Below are positions 41,698-50,223 of a stretch of DNA of 64,000 bases, piece after piece. Source of the stretch: Streptomyces cavernicola (lineage in GTDB: Bacteria; Actinomycetota; Actinomycetes; Streptomycetales; Streptomycetaceae); contig NZ_JASCIQ010000030.1 in the NCBI RefSeq assembly GCF_029968035.1, forward strand, positions 1 through 64,000. The letters are read 5' to 3'. A program made the translations under genes and the position numbers. The notes beneath the pieces are model-generated. The model was not told the DNA's origin and made no database searches. It saw only the letters and a list, made by a program, of their open reading frames with translations. Position 1 is the stretch's first letter; every line of letters starts with the position of its first letter.

Positions 41698-42017
41698 TGG
41701 CCGCCTCCCTTGAACTGCTCCTCGATCGCCCGATCGGCGCCGACAGTGTTACGGGAGTTCTTGTCGAGGTTGTCGGCGATGTCGTAGGCGTGCTGCTGCA
41801 GCCCCTCGATCGCCTTGGTCATCTGCTCCGCCAACTCGATGTAGGCGGAGGTGATTTCCTCGGACTCGGTCAGAAACCCGAACCCGTCATGGATGGCCTC
41901 GCTGTCCGTCTTCGGTTTGAACTTCGCCAACTCCTCGCCCAGGAGGTCCGCTTCACGCGAGAAGGCGCCGCTCAGCTTTTCCAACGCCGAGTGGCCGATG
42001 TAGAACTCGTCCGACAC
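41694..42017 (-). CDS. EspC/WXG100-like small T7SS protein
   Basis: A 107-aa helical protein (MSDEFYIGHSALEKLSGAF, EEITSAYIELAEQMTKAIEGLQQHAYDIADNLD) of the ESX-type small secreted family. It lacks a clear W-x-G turn, as EspC-type proteins do. Its stop overlaps the start of the large substrate gene, so the two are probably made together and may form a heterodimer for export. The 348 bp upstream (42018-42365) hold the mycP terminator and presumably this operon's promoter; no other gene is seen there. Confidence 0.72.
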   Translation of the reverse strand: MSDEFYIGHSALEKLSGAFSREADLLGEELAKFKPKTDSEAIHDGFGFLTESEEITSAYIELAEQMTKAIEGLQQHAYDIADNLDKNSRNTVGADRAIEEQFKGGGQ

Positions 42018-42307
42018 TTGTGTGGATCCCTACGTCCCGATGTTCCGCACATGGATTTCACACCGCGAAGGCACAGCAGACGGGAACGCACCACCGCCCC
42101 CACCCACGGCACGACGCGACGAGTCCGCCAAACTAGCGTGCAGAGCAGGGGATTTGACCATTGCGTTACCAACGGCAGCAGACCCACCGCGACCGGCGCA
42201 AGATCTCCACAGCACTTGCGGGAGCGCGCAAGGACAAGCGGCACGAAGAGGTCGCTACGGGACACTGTCGCGGCACCAGGCGCACAAAGGTACGCACGCG
42301 GACACGC

Positions 42308-42338
42308 GAAAGGGCCCGGGAGACTCCCGAGCCCTTTC
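42308..42338 (-). terminator. Terminator of first mycosin gene
   Basis: Near-perfect 15-bp inverted repeat (42308-42322 gaaagggcccgggag with 42324-42338 ctcccgagccctttc; one mismatch, minimal loop), 28 bp past the stop of the gene ending at 42366. Confidence 0.75.
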
Positions 42339-42365
42339 CTCGAACCTCGACCGCCCAGGCGCTAC

Positions 42366-43685
42366 CTAGCGCTGCTGCCCGTACGGCCCGCCCTGCTGCG
42401 GCGCCTGACCGGGCGGCGCCGGATAGGCCTGCCCGGGTGCGGCGTTCGGATACTGCTGCTGCCCCGGGTACCCCGAAGGACCACCCGGACCACCGGGCCC
42501 GCCGTTACCGGGACCACCGTTGCCCCGGTTACCGCGGCTACGGAGCACAGCGAAGATGACACCGACGACGATCAGCACGGCGACACCGATGCCCACGCCG
42601 ATCAACAACCCGCTGGACGACGAAGACTTCTTCTTCTTGCCCGCGCTCTCCTTGGACGAGGAGTCATCCCCCTCAGCCGGCGCTCCCTTGGACTCAGTCC
42701 CAGACGGCGCCTTGGCCAGGGGCCCTTCCTTGGGACCCTTGGGGATGTCCATCCGCATCGCCGTCCCCGGACGCGCGATGCCGTAGCCGAGCGTCTCCTT
42801 GTCCGGAGCATTCCCCAGGTAGTCAGCCGACTTGACCATGCGGTTGATGATCTGGCCAGCGGTCAGGTCGGGGAACTTGGAGCGGAGGAGGGCGGCGATG
42901 GCGGAGACGTAGGCGGTGGCGTCGGAGGTACCGCTTACAATGCTGTACCCACTGCGCGTCTTCGTCCTCGCACTCGTGATATCCACGCCCGGGGCAGCGA
43001 GCGTAACCCCCTTCCCCGTATTGGCGTTACTCCAGGGCTTCAGGTTCTTGTCCACGGCTGTAACAGCTACAACCCCGGGAAGCGCGGCGGGGTAATGCAC
43101 TGTGCCGCCATCGTTTCCTACACCAGCAACAACAACGACATCGTTGGCCTGCGCGTAGGCAATAGCTTTCGCCCCTCGGGTACCCGGCGTTGCACCCGTA
43201 TCAACGAAGGAAAGGTTGATGACTTCCACGCCCTGGTCGACGGCGTAGCGAACAGCCTCGGGCCAGTATTCGCTCATCGCCTTGCCATCATCTGCCTTCA
43301 CAGGGAGAATCTTGGCCTTCGGCGCGAGCCCCATCACACCTGATGCACGACCGGGGCCATGCCCATGGCCAGCGATTAGGCTAGCCATGCCAGTACCGTG
43401 GCCGTCTGGGTCGTTGTGAGGCTGGCTCCCCGGCGTTGAAAAGTCCTTCCCCGGCAGCACCTGGCCGGTGAGATCCGGGTGAGACGCATCGACCCCCGAG
43501 TCCACAACTGCGACAGTCACTCCCTCACCCTGTGACGTCTTCCAGACGTCCTCAGCGTCATAAACCGTGAGCGGCCATTGCTTGTCGCGGACCTCGTCTG
43601 CTGACGCCAGCGGCGCTGAAGTGAGGAGCAAGGCTCCTGTCAGTGCCGCGACTCCCGTCGTGGACCAGACTCGCTTGACTCCCAA
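42366..43685 (-). CDS. mycP: Mycosin (T7SS-associated subtilisin-like protease), copy 1
   Basis: A 439-aa S8 serine protease with signal peptide (about residues 1-29, ending APLASADE), catalytic Asp62 (VAVVDSGVD), His96 (DGHGTGMAS) and Ser254 (SGTSDATAY), a C-terminal transmembrane helix (LLIGVGIGVAVLIVVGVIFAVL) and a Gly/Pro/Gln-rich cytosolic tail. TTG at 43685 is the apparent start, with GAGGAGCAAGGAA upstream. Mycosins anchor to and stabilise the T7SS membrane complex and cleave some substrates. It lies among T7SS substrate genes; a second copy is at 45791-47065. Confidence 0.93.
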   Translation of the reverse strand: MGVKRVWSTTGVAALTGALLLTSAPLASADEVRDKQWPLTVYDAEDVWKTSQGEGVTVAVVDSGVDASHPDLTGQVLPGKDFSTPGSQPHNDPDGHGTGMASLIAGHGHGPGRASGVMGLAPKAKILPVKADDGKAMSEYWPEAVRYAVDQGVEVINLSFVDTGATPGTRGAKAIAYAQANDVVVVAGVGNDGGTVHYPAALPGVVAVTAVDKNLKPWSNANTGKGVTLAAPGVDITSARTKTRSGYSIVSGTSDATAYVSAIAALLRSKFPDLTAGQIINRMVKSADYLGNAPDKETLGYGIARPGTAMRMDIPKGPKEGPLAKAPSGTESKGAPAEGDDSSSKESAGKKKKSSSSSGLLIGVGIGVAVLIVVGVIFAVLRSRGNRGNGGPGNGGPGGPGGPSGYPGQQQYPNAAPGQAYPAPPGQAPQQGGPYGQQR

Positions 43686-43769
43686 TTTCCTTGCTCCTCA
43701 CTCAACTGCGACTGGTTTCGCCAGCTTCTAGGGGAACCGGCGAAGGTTCTCTGCTGGCTCGCTCAGTGC

Positions 43770-45290
43770 CTACTCGATGTTCTTAGGCACGTTCCTCTTG
43801 CGGTTCTCTTCCGAGACCCACGTCTCCTCGTCCTCGACAAGGTAGTCGGGGCGATCGCTGCCCTCGTTGCCCTCACCACGGCGACCACCACGGCCACCCA
43901 TGGCACCGCCCATACCGCCGGCCATGCCGCCCGTGCGCTGCGAGCCACCACGGCTGCCGTGCAGACCGGCACCGCCAGTTGCGGCGCCCTTGCCGGTGAT
44001 GCCCTTGGCAGCTCCAACGACACCACCGCGTGCCTTCGCGAGAGCACCGCGACCACCACCGGCTGCACCACGGCCGCCGGCACCAGCGCCCATGCCGCCA
44101 CCCATGCCGCCCATACCGGCACGACCTGCCGCTCCACGGTTGGCTCCAGCGCCGCCACCAGCGAACCCACCGCGTCCACCAGCACCGGGGCCACCCCCGC
44201 GAGCTCCCGCGAGACCGCCACCGCCAGCGGGCGGAACGAATCCACCACCAGTGCCACCACCGGTTCCGCCGCCACCGCCGGGCAGGCCAACTCCACCGCC
44301 TCCAGGCAGCGACGTCTTACCCCCCGTCAGGCCAGGCGAGACGCTGTCGGTGTTGGTGCCGACCGGGAGCTGAGTTCCTCCAGTGATCCCCTTGGGGCCT
44401 GGGACCGTAGGCGCAGCACCAACACCCTTAGGGGGTCCTGCAGTCCACGGCTTGGGGCCCGTACCAGCCGCACCCGGACCACTTCCACCAGGGCCGGAGG
44501 GCGTGACCGGCGGGGGCATCGGACCACCCGGGTCCGGCGGAGAGAACGGGTCCTTGGGGTCTGATCCGCCGTCAACCCGCCCGCTGTACGACTTGTAGTT
44601 GAACGCCAGCTGCTCCATGATCGCCACGCCCTGCAGCTGAGCTTCCTTACCTGCGGAAAGCGAGTCTGCGTTGGCCTTGGCTGCAGCGTCCGTGCTGGCG
44701 CCCTTCTTGATGTCTTCGAGGAGCTGCTCGTCACTGCGCTCGTCGTCCCACATCTTGTCCCAGGCCCTGTCCCAGAAGCCGGGCTCCTCAACTTCGCGCA
44801 TCTTCTCGCGCGAAGTCCGCAGATCCTTCTGGACCGCATCCATGTTGTCGGAGTTGTGCTTGGCCCAGAGCGCGCCGTTCTGGATCTTGTTCTGGATTTC
44901 CCCAGCCTTACGCGCGAAGGAGTTGGCCGCCTCGCCCTGCCAGTGCTCCAGGACGTCCTCGACGGCCTTCTTCATCAAGCCGGCGACACTGTCGCCGGAC
45001 GGCGCACCGCCGGCTTCGCCGCCGGAGAGGATCTCGTGGACCTTCTTCCAGTGCTGGCTGACCTCGTAGATGCGATCCGGGTCCGCGTCCAGAATCATGG
45101 AACGCAGATCCGGAATGCTCATCTTCATGAACGGTGTGTCGAGCTGGGAGCGGTCCGGTCCGCCCATTCCGCCGTTGGGCTGCTCCTCGAGCTTCTCGTC
45201 GTGCTTCTCCTGAATGCGCTGTTGGCGCGCTTCCTCCATCTGCCTCATTTGCTCAGGCGTCATGTAGTTGCCGCCGTACCCGTAGGCCAT
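43770..45290 (-). CDS. T7SS substrate: WXG/PPE-like N-terminus, Gly/Pro-rich tail ending in YxxxD motif
   Basis: A 506-aa protein. ATG at 45290 starts MAYGYGGNYMTPEQM. A helical N-terminal region (about residues 55-240) contains a W-x-G turn (EHWQGEAANSFARK) and long amphipathic helices. It is followed by a Pro-rich segment and a low-complexity Gly/Ala/Arg region (about 330-480). The extreme C-terminus reads RPDYLVEDEETW, containing Y-x-x-x-D as in T7SS export signals. The neighbouring gene 45334-45678 encodes a small partner-like protein. Predicted exported structural or surface protein; no enzyme motif. Confidence 0.75.
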   Translation of the reverse strand: MAYGYGGNYMTPEQMRQMEEARQQRIQEKHDEKLEEQPNGGMGGPDRSQLDTPFMKMSIPDLRSMILDADPDRIYEVSQHWKKVHEILSGGEAGGAPSGDSVAGLMKKAVEDVLEHWQGEAANSFARKAGEIQNKIQNGALWAKHNSDNMDAVQKDLRTSREKMREVEEPGFWDRAWDKMWDDERSDEQLLEDIKKGASTDAAAKANADSLSAGKEAQLQGVAIMEQLAFNYKSYSGRVDGGSDPKDPFSPPDPGGPMPPPVTPSGPGGSGPGAAGTGPKPWTAGPPKGVGAAPTVPGPKGITGGTQLPVGTNTDSVSPGLTGGKTSLPGGGGVGLPGGGGGTGGGTGGGFVPPAGGGGLAGARGGGPGAGGRGGFAGGGAGANRGAAGRAGMGGMGGGMGAGAGGRGAAGGGRGALAKARGGVVGAAKGITGKGAATGGAGLHGSRGGSQRTGGMAGGMGGAMGGRGGRRGEGNEGSDRPDYLVEDEETWVSEENRKRNVPKNIE

Positions 45291-45333
45291 CTCAGAACAT
45301 CCCCTCCGTCAGTGATCGGTTCCTGAAGTTCGC

Positions 45334-45678
45334 TTAGTTCGCCGCGCCCTTGGCAGGACCGTCACCAGCGTCGTAGCGACCCTTCTCGGCGTGCTCCTGC
45401 TCGGTGTACTTGTCCTTCACCTTCGAAGCACTCTTACCGAATTCATCGATCAACTCATGAAGGCCCTTGATGATCTTCTCGATCCGGGCCTTCTCCTCGG
45501 CGTGAGCCTTGTGCAGTTGATTCGACTCCAGGAACTTGTCGCTACCGAAGGCAGTGCTAGGAATATCCGTCTCGTACTTGGCCTTAGAGTTGGCCGAGTC
45601 CATGTTGCTGAGCAGCCCGTTGAGCTTCCTGATGACGTCATCAAGAGCGCTCAGATCAACCCGCATCCCGTTGCTCAT
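45334..45678 (-). CDS. EspC/WXG100-like small T7SS protein
   Basis: A 114-aa helical protein (VDLSALDDVIRKLNGLLSNMD, then a short turn FGSDKFLES, then KARIEKIIKGLHELIDEFGKSASKVKDKY). This matches the small ESX secretion-associated pattern without tryptophan. ATG at 45678. It sits 43 bp upstream of the large Gly/Pro-rich substrate in the same direction, again a small-plus-large pair. Confidence 0.72.
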   Translation of the reverse strand: MSNGMRVDLSALDDVIRKLNGLLSNMDSANSKAKYETDIPSTAFGSDKFLESNQLHKAHAEEKARIEKIIKGLHELIDEFGKSASKVKDKYTEQEHAEKGRYDAGDGPAKGAAN

Positions 45679-45790
45679 ACCCCGTGTCCTCTCCCCAGTT
45701 TTCCAAAGTTCTTCGCGCCATCGGATTCCGTATCCATATGGCCTGACTCAGTCAAAAGGCCCTGATTCGCCCTGAACAGGCCGGTTCGCC

Positions 45791-47065
45791 CTAATCAGTT
45801 CCAAGCCCCCCAGCCTTCTTCCGTCGCCAGTCCCGGACAGCGATTCCGCTGCCGCCCGCGACGAAGACCAACAACAAGCCCGCACCCAGTACGTAGATCG
45901 CGATCCGCCGGTCACGCTCCGCCGGAGTCTCTCCCATGGTGACCCGCATCGGGGTCACCTGGCCAGAACCCGCCTGCTGCGGGGCTTCGGGCTTGGGGGT
46001 CTCGCCGGGTTCGGTGCTGTTGGACAGGGCCGCGAGCGGGTCCACAACTCCCCAGCCCACATAGCGGTTCGGCTCCGCGGTGGGGCGTTGGGCGGTCTCC
46101 TGCATGCGGGCGATGATCTGCTTGCTGTTCCACTCCGGGTAGCGGTCCTTCATCAGGGCAGCCACACCTGCGACGTACGGGGCAGCGAAGCTGGTTCCCT
46201 GGTCGGTGCACTGGCCGCCCTTGGGGACCGTGGAGACCATGTCTACGCCGGGGGCCGCGATGTCGACGAAGTCGCCGGCCTGCGAGAAGAAGGCCCGCTC
46301 GTCGTTGCGGTCCGAGGCGGCGACCGCGACAACGCCGTCGTACGAGGCGGGGTACGTCTTCTTCGACAGGCCGTCCACGCCCGCGTTGCCCGCGGCCGCG
46401 ACGACGATGATGCCGGCGTCGACCGCCTCCTGGATGGCGATGCGCAGCGCCTCCGGATCCCTGCGGCCCTGCGTGTCGGAGGAGATGTTGATGATCTGGA
46501 CACGTTGCTCGACGGCGTAGTTGATCGCCGCGACCATGGTGTCCGAATTGCCGTTCTTGACCTTGCCGTTCTTGCCCGCCGCCCCGGTGTAGCGGATCGG
46601 CAGGATCTTCGCATCGGGGGCGAGGCCCATGAACCCCGAATTCGGCACCTTCTTGGCCGCGATGATCCCCGCGACCTTGGTGCCGTGGCCCTGCAGGTCC
46701 TGGGTTCCGTCAGCGCGGCCGCCGACGAAGTCCTTGCCCTTGGAGGCCATCTGGCCGGCCAACTGCTTGTTGTCGTCGTCCACGCCGGTGTCGATCACGG
46801 CGACCGTGACGCCCTTGCCGGTGGCCTTGTCCTTCAGCTGGTCCATGATGATCCGCTGAAGCGACCACGGGGTGGACGCGATGTTCTTGCCGCCGAACTT
46901 GCACTCGGAGCTCGAGTCGAGACTGAATGCGGGATCGTCCGAGCGGGAATCAGCGAACGCCGACGGGGCAGTGGCGAGGCACATCCCGGTGACCGTGAGT
47001 ACGCCAACAGCCCGCTGCAGTGCGCGGGTTCCACTCGTACGCGTACGGGGTGTCAGGACCCCCAT
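45791..47065 (-). CDS. mycP: Mycosin (T7SS-associated subtilisin-like protease), copy 2
   Basis: A 424-aa S8 protease: signal peptide (about 1-39, ending APSAFADS), catalytic Asp92 (VAVIDTGVD), His127 (QGHGTKVAG), Ser292 (QGTSFAAPY) and oxyanion Asn in AAAGNAG. A C-terminal helix (IAIYVLGAGLLLVFVAGGSGIAV) and a short basic tail end the protein. Its prodomain-like cysteine (SSECKFGG) and insertion (GKNGKVKNGNSD) differ from copy 1, so the two are not recent duplicates. It lies directly downstream of the two Esx genes, the standard mycP position in actinobacterial ESX loci. Confidence 0.93.
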   Translation of the reverse strand: MGVLTPRTRTSGTRALQRAVGVLTVTGMCLATAPSAFADSRSDDPAFSLDSSSECKFGGKNIASTPWSLQRIIMDQLKDKATGKGVTVAVIDTGVDDDNKQLAGQMASKGKDFVGGRADGTQDLQGHGTKVAGIIAAKKVPNSGFMGLAPDAKILPIRYTGAAGKNGKVKNGNSDTMVAAINYAVEQRVQIINISSDTQGRRDPEALRIAIQEAVDAGIIVVAAAGNAGVDGLSKKTYPASYDGVVAVAASDRNDERAFFSQAGDFVDIAAPGVDMVSTVPKGGQCTDQGTSFAAPYVAGVAALMKDRYPEWNSKQIIARMQETAQRPTAEPNRYVGWGVVDPLAALSNSTEPGETPKPEAPQQAGSGQVTPMRVTMGETPAERDRRIAIYVLGAGLLLVFVAGGSGIAVRDWRRKKAGGLGTD

Positions 47066-47313
47066 GCTCAGGACCCCCAGGGATGGCTTGTCAATAACTG
47101 GTGCGGTGATGCGGTCTTGCTGGTCTGCATTGCTGTGCAGTTGCGTTCCGGTGAGTTCAACTCAGCGTCGGAAACACCGGGTTGCCCACAGATGAACGGG
47201 CCCGGCCCGGGTGCCGAGGCGAGTTCGGCCCAGTCCGCGCTTCTCGCGCCGACCGGGCCTCCCTCAACGCCTCGGATCACACCGACTCAGGCCCACTGCG
47301 GGCTGCGGGCGGC

Positions 47314-47598
47314 TCAGCCCCAGGTGTTGGCGTTCTGCTTCTCAGTGGCCTGGTAGTTCTCGGCCGAGCTCTGCAGCGCGCCCGCGATCTTCATCAGGGT
47401 CTGGTGCAGGTCAGCGGCAGTCTGGTCCCACTCGCGCTGCTTGCGCTGGTAACCCTCCTGCGCTTCACCTTCCCAGGACTGCGCGACGTTCTTGACCGCG
47501 GCCTCGATGTCGTCGAGCTGCTGCTTGATGCGGCCGGCGGTGGAGCGGACGTCGGTCGCAGCGTTGGTGATCGTTGCGTAATTGACGAGAATGGACAT
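47314..47598 (-). CDS. WXG100 family protein (EsxA/EsxB type)
   Basis: A 94-aa helix-turn-helix protein with the W-x-G turn at Trp42-Gly44 (AQSWEGEAQ), the canonical length of ESAT-6/CFP-10 homologues. It is adjacent to a second WXG100 gene (47712-48023) and between eccB and mycP, so the two should form the main EsxAB heterodimer exported by this system. ATG at 47598 with GAAGGGGTTAG upstream. Which partner is EsxA cannot be decided from sequence alone. Confidence 0.92.
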   Translation of the reverse strand: MSILVNYATITNAATDVRSTAGRIKQQLDDIEAAVKNVAQSWEGEAQEGYQRKQREWDQTAADLHQTLMKIAGALQSSAENYQATEKQNANTWG

Positions 47599-47711
47599 CG
47601 TCTAACCCCTTCAGGGAGTTTGCGGAAGTGTGGTGGTGAGGCGAGCTGGTGTCACGTGTGCGCTCGGGGAGATCCCGAACTGCCGCACGGGACTGCTCTA
47701 TCGAGCGACGA

Positions 47712-48023
47712 TCAGCCGAAGTCCGACATGATCTTGCTGATCTCGGAGTTCTGCTGCTCTTCCGACGCGGTGTAGTTGCTCCGCGTGGAGTCCACGGCTT
47801 CCTTGATGTCCTGCAGGATGTCGCTCATACGCTTGGCGTCCTGGTTCCACCGCTCCTGGAGGGAGCGGTACGACTTGGCCGCCTGGCCCTCCCAGCCGCC
47901 CGCGATCTGGTCGATCACGCCGTTGAGGCGACGGACCTCGCCCTGGATCTGACCGTTCGCCGTGTTGATGTCGTTCGAGAGCTTGGCGAGCTGATCTTCT
48001 GTTACCCGAAACTGGCCGGCCAT
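47712..48023 (-). CDS. WXG100 family protein (EsxA/EsxB type)
   Basis: A 103-aa WXG100 protein with the turn at Trp44-Gly46 (AGGWEGQAAKSY) and a C-terminal extension ending SEISKIMSDFG, which could carry the export signal. ATG at 48023 with GGGGGAAGG upstream. It is the first gene of the esx pair, 113 bp before the second. The 252-bp gap to the eccB stop upstream probably holds the esx promoter. No convincing hexamer pair was found there by eye. Confidence 0.92.
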   Translation of the reverse strand: MAGQFRVTEDQLAKLSNDINTANGQIQGEVRRLNGVIDQIAGGWEGQAAKSYRSLQERWNQDAKRMSDILQDIKEAVDSTRSNYTASEEQQNSEISKIMSDFG

Positions 48024-48275
48024 GGTGAACCTTCCCCCATGTCGTTGTGGACCGAGAAGCCCGTACCGCTTCTCGGGTTTGAGGCGTCACTTCTGTCTAA
48101 ACATCTATGAGCGCTGACAGCACTCTATCGCCCGCCACTGACACATTCATCGACAGCGGCGATCAGTTACAGACTTCACACAGTCGAGAGACGGAGCCGT
48201 GATTGAACACGGCCAACTCCGGGCAGGCGCAGGCCATTTGGGCCTCCGCACGGAGCCGGCCGTGCCCTTCGGACG

Positions 48276-49856
48276 TCACTGACTCTGGGCCTGCTTGGCG
48301 CTTCCGGTGTCCAGCGTCGGCCCCTTGGGGATGAACTGGGCCCAGCCCTGCGGGACGTAGCGCTTGTCCTTGACCTTCTCGTAGCCGAGGCGGGTACGGG
48401 CCTTGTCGGTCTCGGAGGGCCCCTCGCCCTCCTTGAGGCCAGTGCCCTCCTCGCCGGTCTTGTCCGAGGCGTTGTCGTTGCCCGCGGGCAGCGAGTAGCG
48501 CAGGCCGGTGTCCGTGAGCAGGTACGTGTGGCCACCGCCGCCGGCTCGTCCGGTGATCTCCTGGAAGAGCAGGCCGGAGCCGGAGGAGACGTACGCGTTC
48601 AGGGAGTCGCTGAGGACCTTCCTCGGGTACTCCTTGCCTGCCCAGGCGCCGAGGTTGGGCTTCTTGGCGGCGGTGTTGAAGGTGCCGTCGAACAGGCTGC
48701 ACGAGGTGTCGTTCACCTCGCCGGGGGCGCCCTCCGTGGCGTTGACCTGCTTCGGCACGTCGCGGGGCCAGCTCTCGCCGATGCCGAGCGGCTCGGCGGC
48801 GCCGCCGTTGGCGGTGTTCACGTCGTTCGAGGAGACCTCGACGTCGACGGGCTTGGTGCCCTGGTACGCCGCCTCGGCCGACGGAGAGGCCTTGAGGACA
48901 GCGGCCATGAACGGGGTGATCGAGGCCACCCGGTCCCTGAGAACCACGTAGTTCAGTTCGCCTGCGGCGTCAGCGACCTTGAGGATCGTGCCGACCCTGG
49001 CCGCCTCGTCGGGCAGCCCCTGAACCCCGGTGGGCGCACCCGCCTGCGGAATGGTCGGGAAGGTGATCTGGCCGCCGTCGTTGAGCGTCGCGAGCCACTC
49101 CCCGCTCACCTTCCGCGGAACGTTGGTGCCGCCGATCACGGCCGAGCGCAGGTTCTGCGTCAGCGTCTTGTCCGCGTTGACGTTGTCGCTGCCGAGGCGG
49201 AACACCGTGCCGTTGCCGTCCACCAGGAAGCGCAGGCCGTTCGGCGCCTCGACGTACAGCGCCTCGCTGGAGTCGACCTTGCCCTTGCCCTTGACGGCCT
49301 TGGCGTCCTCCGCGTTCATGACGAACACCGCGCGGTCGGGGGCTGCGCCGCCGCCCGCGGCCGGACGCTCGCAGACCGCCCAGGTCTTCGCCTTCTCGGC
49401 GTCCTCCTTGGCCGGCAGACGGTCCGGCGCGTAAGGAATGCCGATGGTCGATCCGTGCCGGATGTTGCTCTTGTCGATCTCCTTGCCCGGCACCTCGAGG
49501 ACCGTGCCCTTGCCCTTCTCGAGCAGGAGCTTCGCGGAGGCGTAGTTGAGGACCGGGTGCAGGACCTTCTCGCCCGTCTCCTTGTCCTTCAGGACTACGT
49601 ACCTGGTCGTCGAGTCCTTGTCCACGATGACGTGCTCGCCGACCGTGTCCCAGCCCTTCGGCGCCGCAGGCTTGATGACCCCCCAGGCGATGAACCCCAC
49701 CACGAGGATCACACCGACCGCCAGGCTCGGCATCACGGTGCGCACCGGTCGCGGTGCGCCTTCCTCCGACCCCCCGGGCTCCGGTGCCAGGAAAGCCGCG
49801 ACAGTGCGCTTGCGCGCGAATGTATAGGCGGCGAGCTCATCCCGACGCTTTGCCAT
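48276..49856 (-). CDS. eccB: T7SS core protein EccB
   Basis: Membrane-anchored extracytoplasmic core component of the secretion machine. The 526-aa protein begins with the family's cytosolic RRDELAAYTFARKR segment, has one transmembrane helix at about residues 43-65 (MPSLAVGVILVVGFIAWGVI), then the large EccB periplasmic-type domain with repeated units. A Cys pair (WAVCERP, TSCSLFDG) probably forms the conserved disulfide. ATG at 49856 is chosen over upstream in-frame starts because of GGAGAG before it and the matching N-terminus. It is divergent from eccE with a 367-bp gap in which I see no gene. Confidence 0.93.
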   Translation of the reverse strand: MAKRRDELAAYTFARKRTVAAFLAPEPGGSEEGAPRPVRTVMPSLAVGVILVVGFIAWGVIKPAAPKGWDTVGEHVIVDKDSTTRYVVLKDKETGEKVLHPVLNYASAKLLLEKGKGTVLEVPGKEIDKSNIRHGSTIGIPYAPDRLPAKEDAEKAKTWAVCERPAAGGGAAPDRAVFVMNAEDAKAVKGKGKVDSSEALYVEAPNGLRFLVDGNGTVFRLGSDNVNADKTLTQNLRSAVIGGTNVPRKVSGEWLATLNDGGQITFPTIPQAGAPTGVQGLPDEAARVGTILKVADAAGELNYVVLRDRVASITPFMAAVLKASPSAEAAYQGTKPVDVEVSSNDVNTANGGAAEPLGIGESWPRDVPKQVNATEGAPGEVNDTSCSLFDGTFNTAAKKPNLGAWAGKEYPRKVLSDSLNAYVSSGSGLLFQEITGRAGGGGHTYLLTDTGLRYSLPAGNDNASDKTGEEGTGLKEGEGPSETDKARTRLGYEKVKDKRYVPQGWAQFIPKGPTLDTGSAKQAQSQ

Positions 49857-50223
49857 GTGTCCCAGCTCTCCCGTTTCTCCCGTTTTGCCATGCTCAGTCG
49901 TTGCCCCCCGACCGGTCCCGGCAGCATCAGCGCGCGCACAAGGGCCGGTTGAGCACAACAGGGCACCTACTATGCACTGCGCCACGGGGCCGCGGTCCAC
50001 CAGGTTCGGTGTGCGCGTCCGCTCTGTACCGGAAGTTCACAGAGCCGCCCCACTTCCCTGTCCTGGCCCCCGTGTCGCCGAGAGGTCATCAACGGGTAGC
50101 GTGACCTCCCACACGAACACAGGGCACCGCAGCGCACGGCGGTCGCAACGGCGACGAGCAACGAACAGCCCGCCGTGCCACCGAGCGAACCGATGCCACA
50201 TTGCGAAAGGGATGTCCCGGGGG

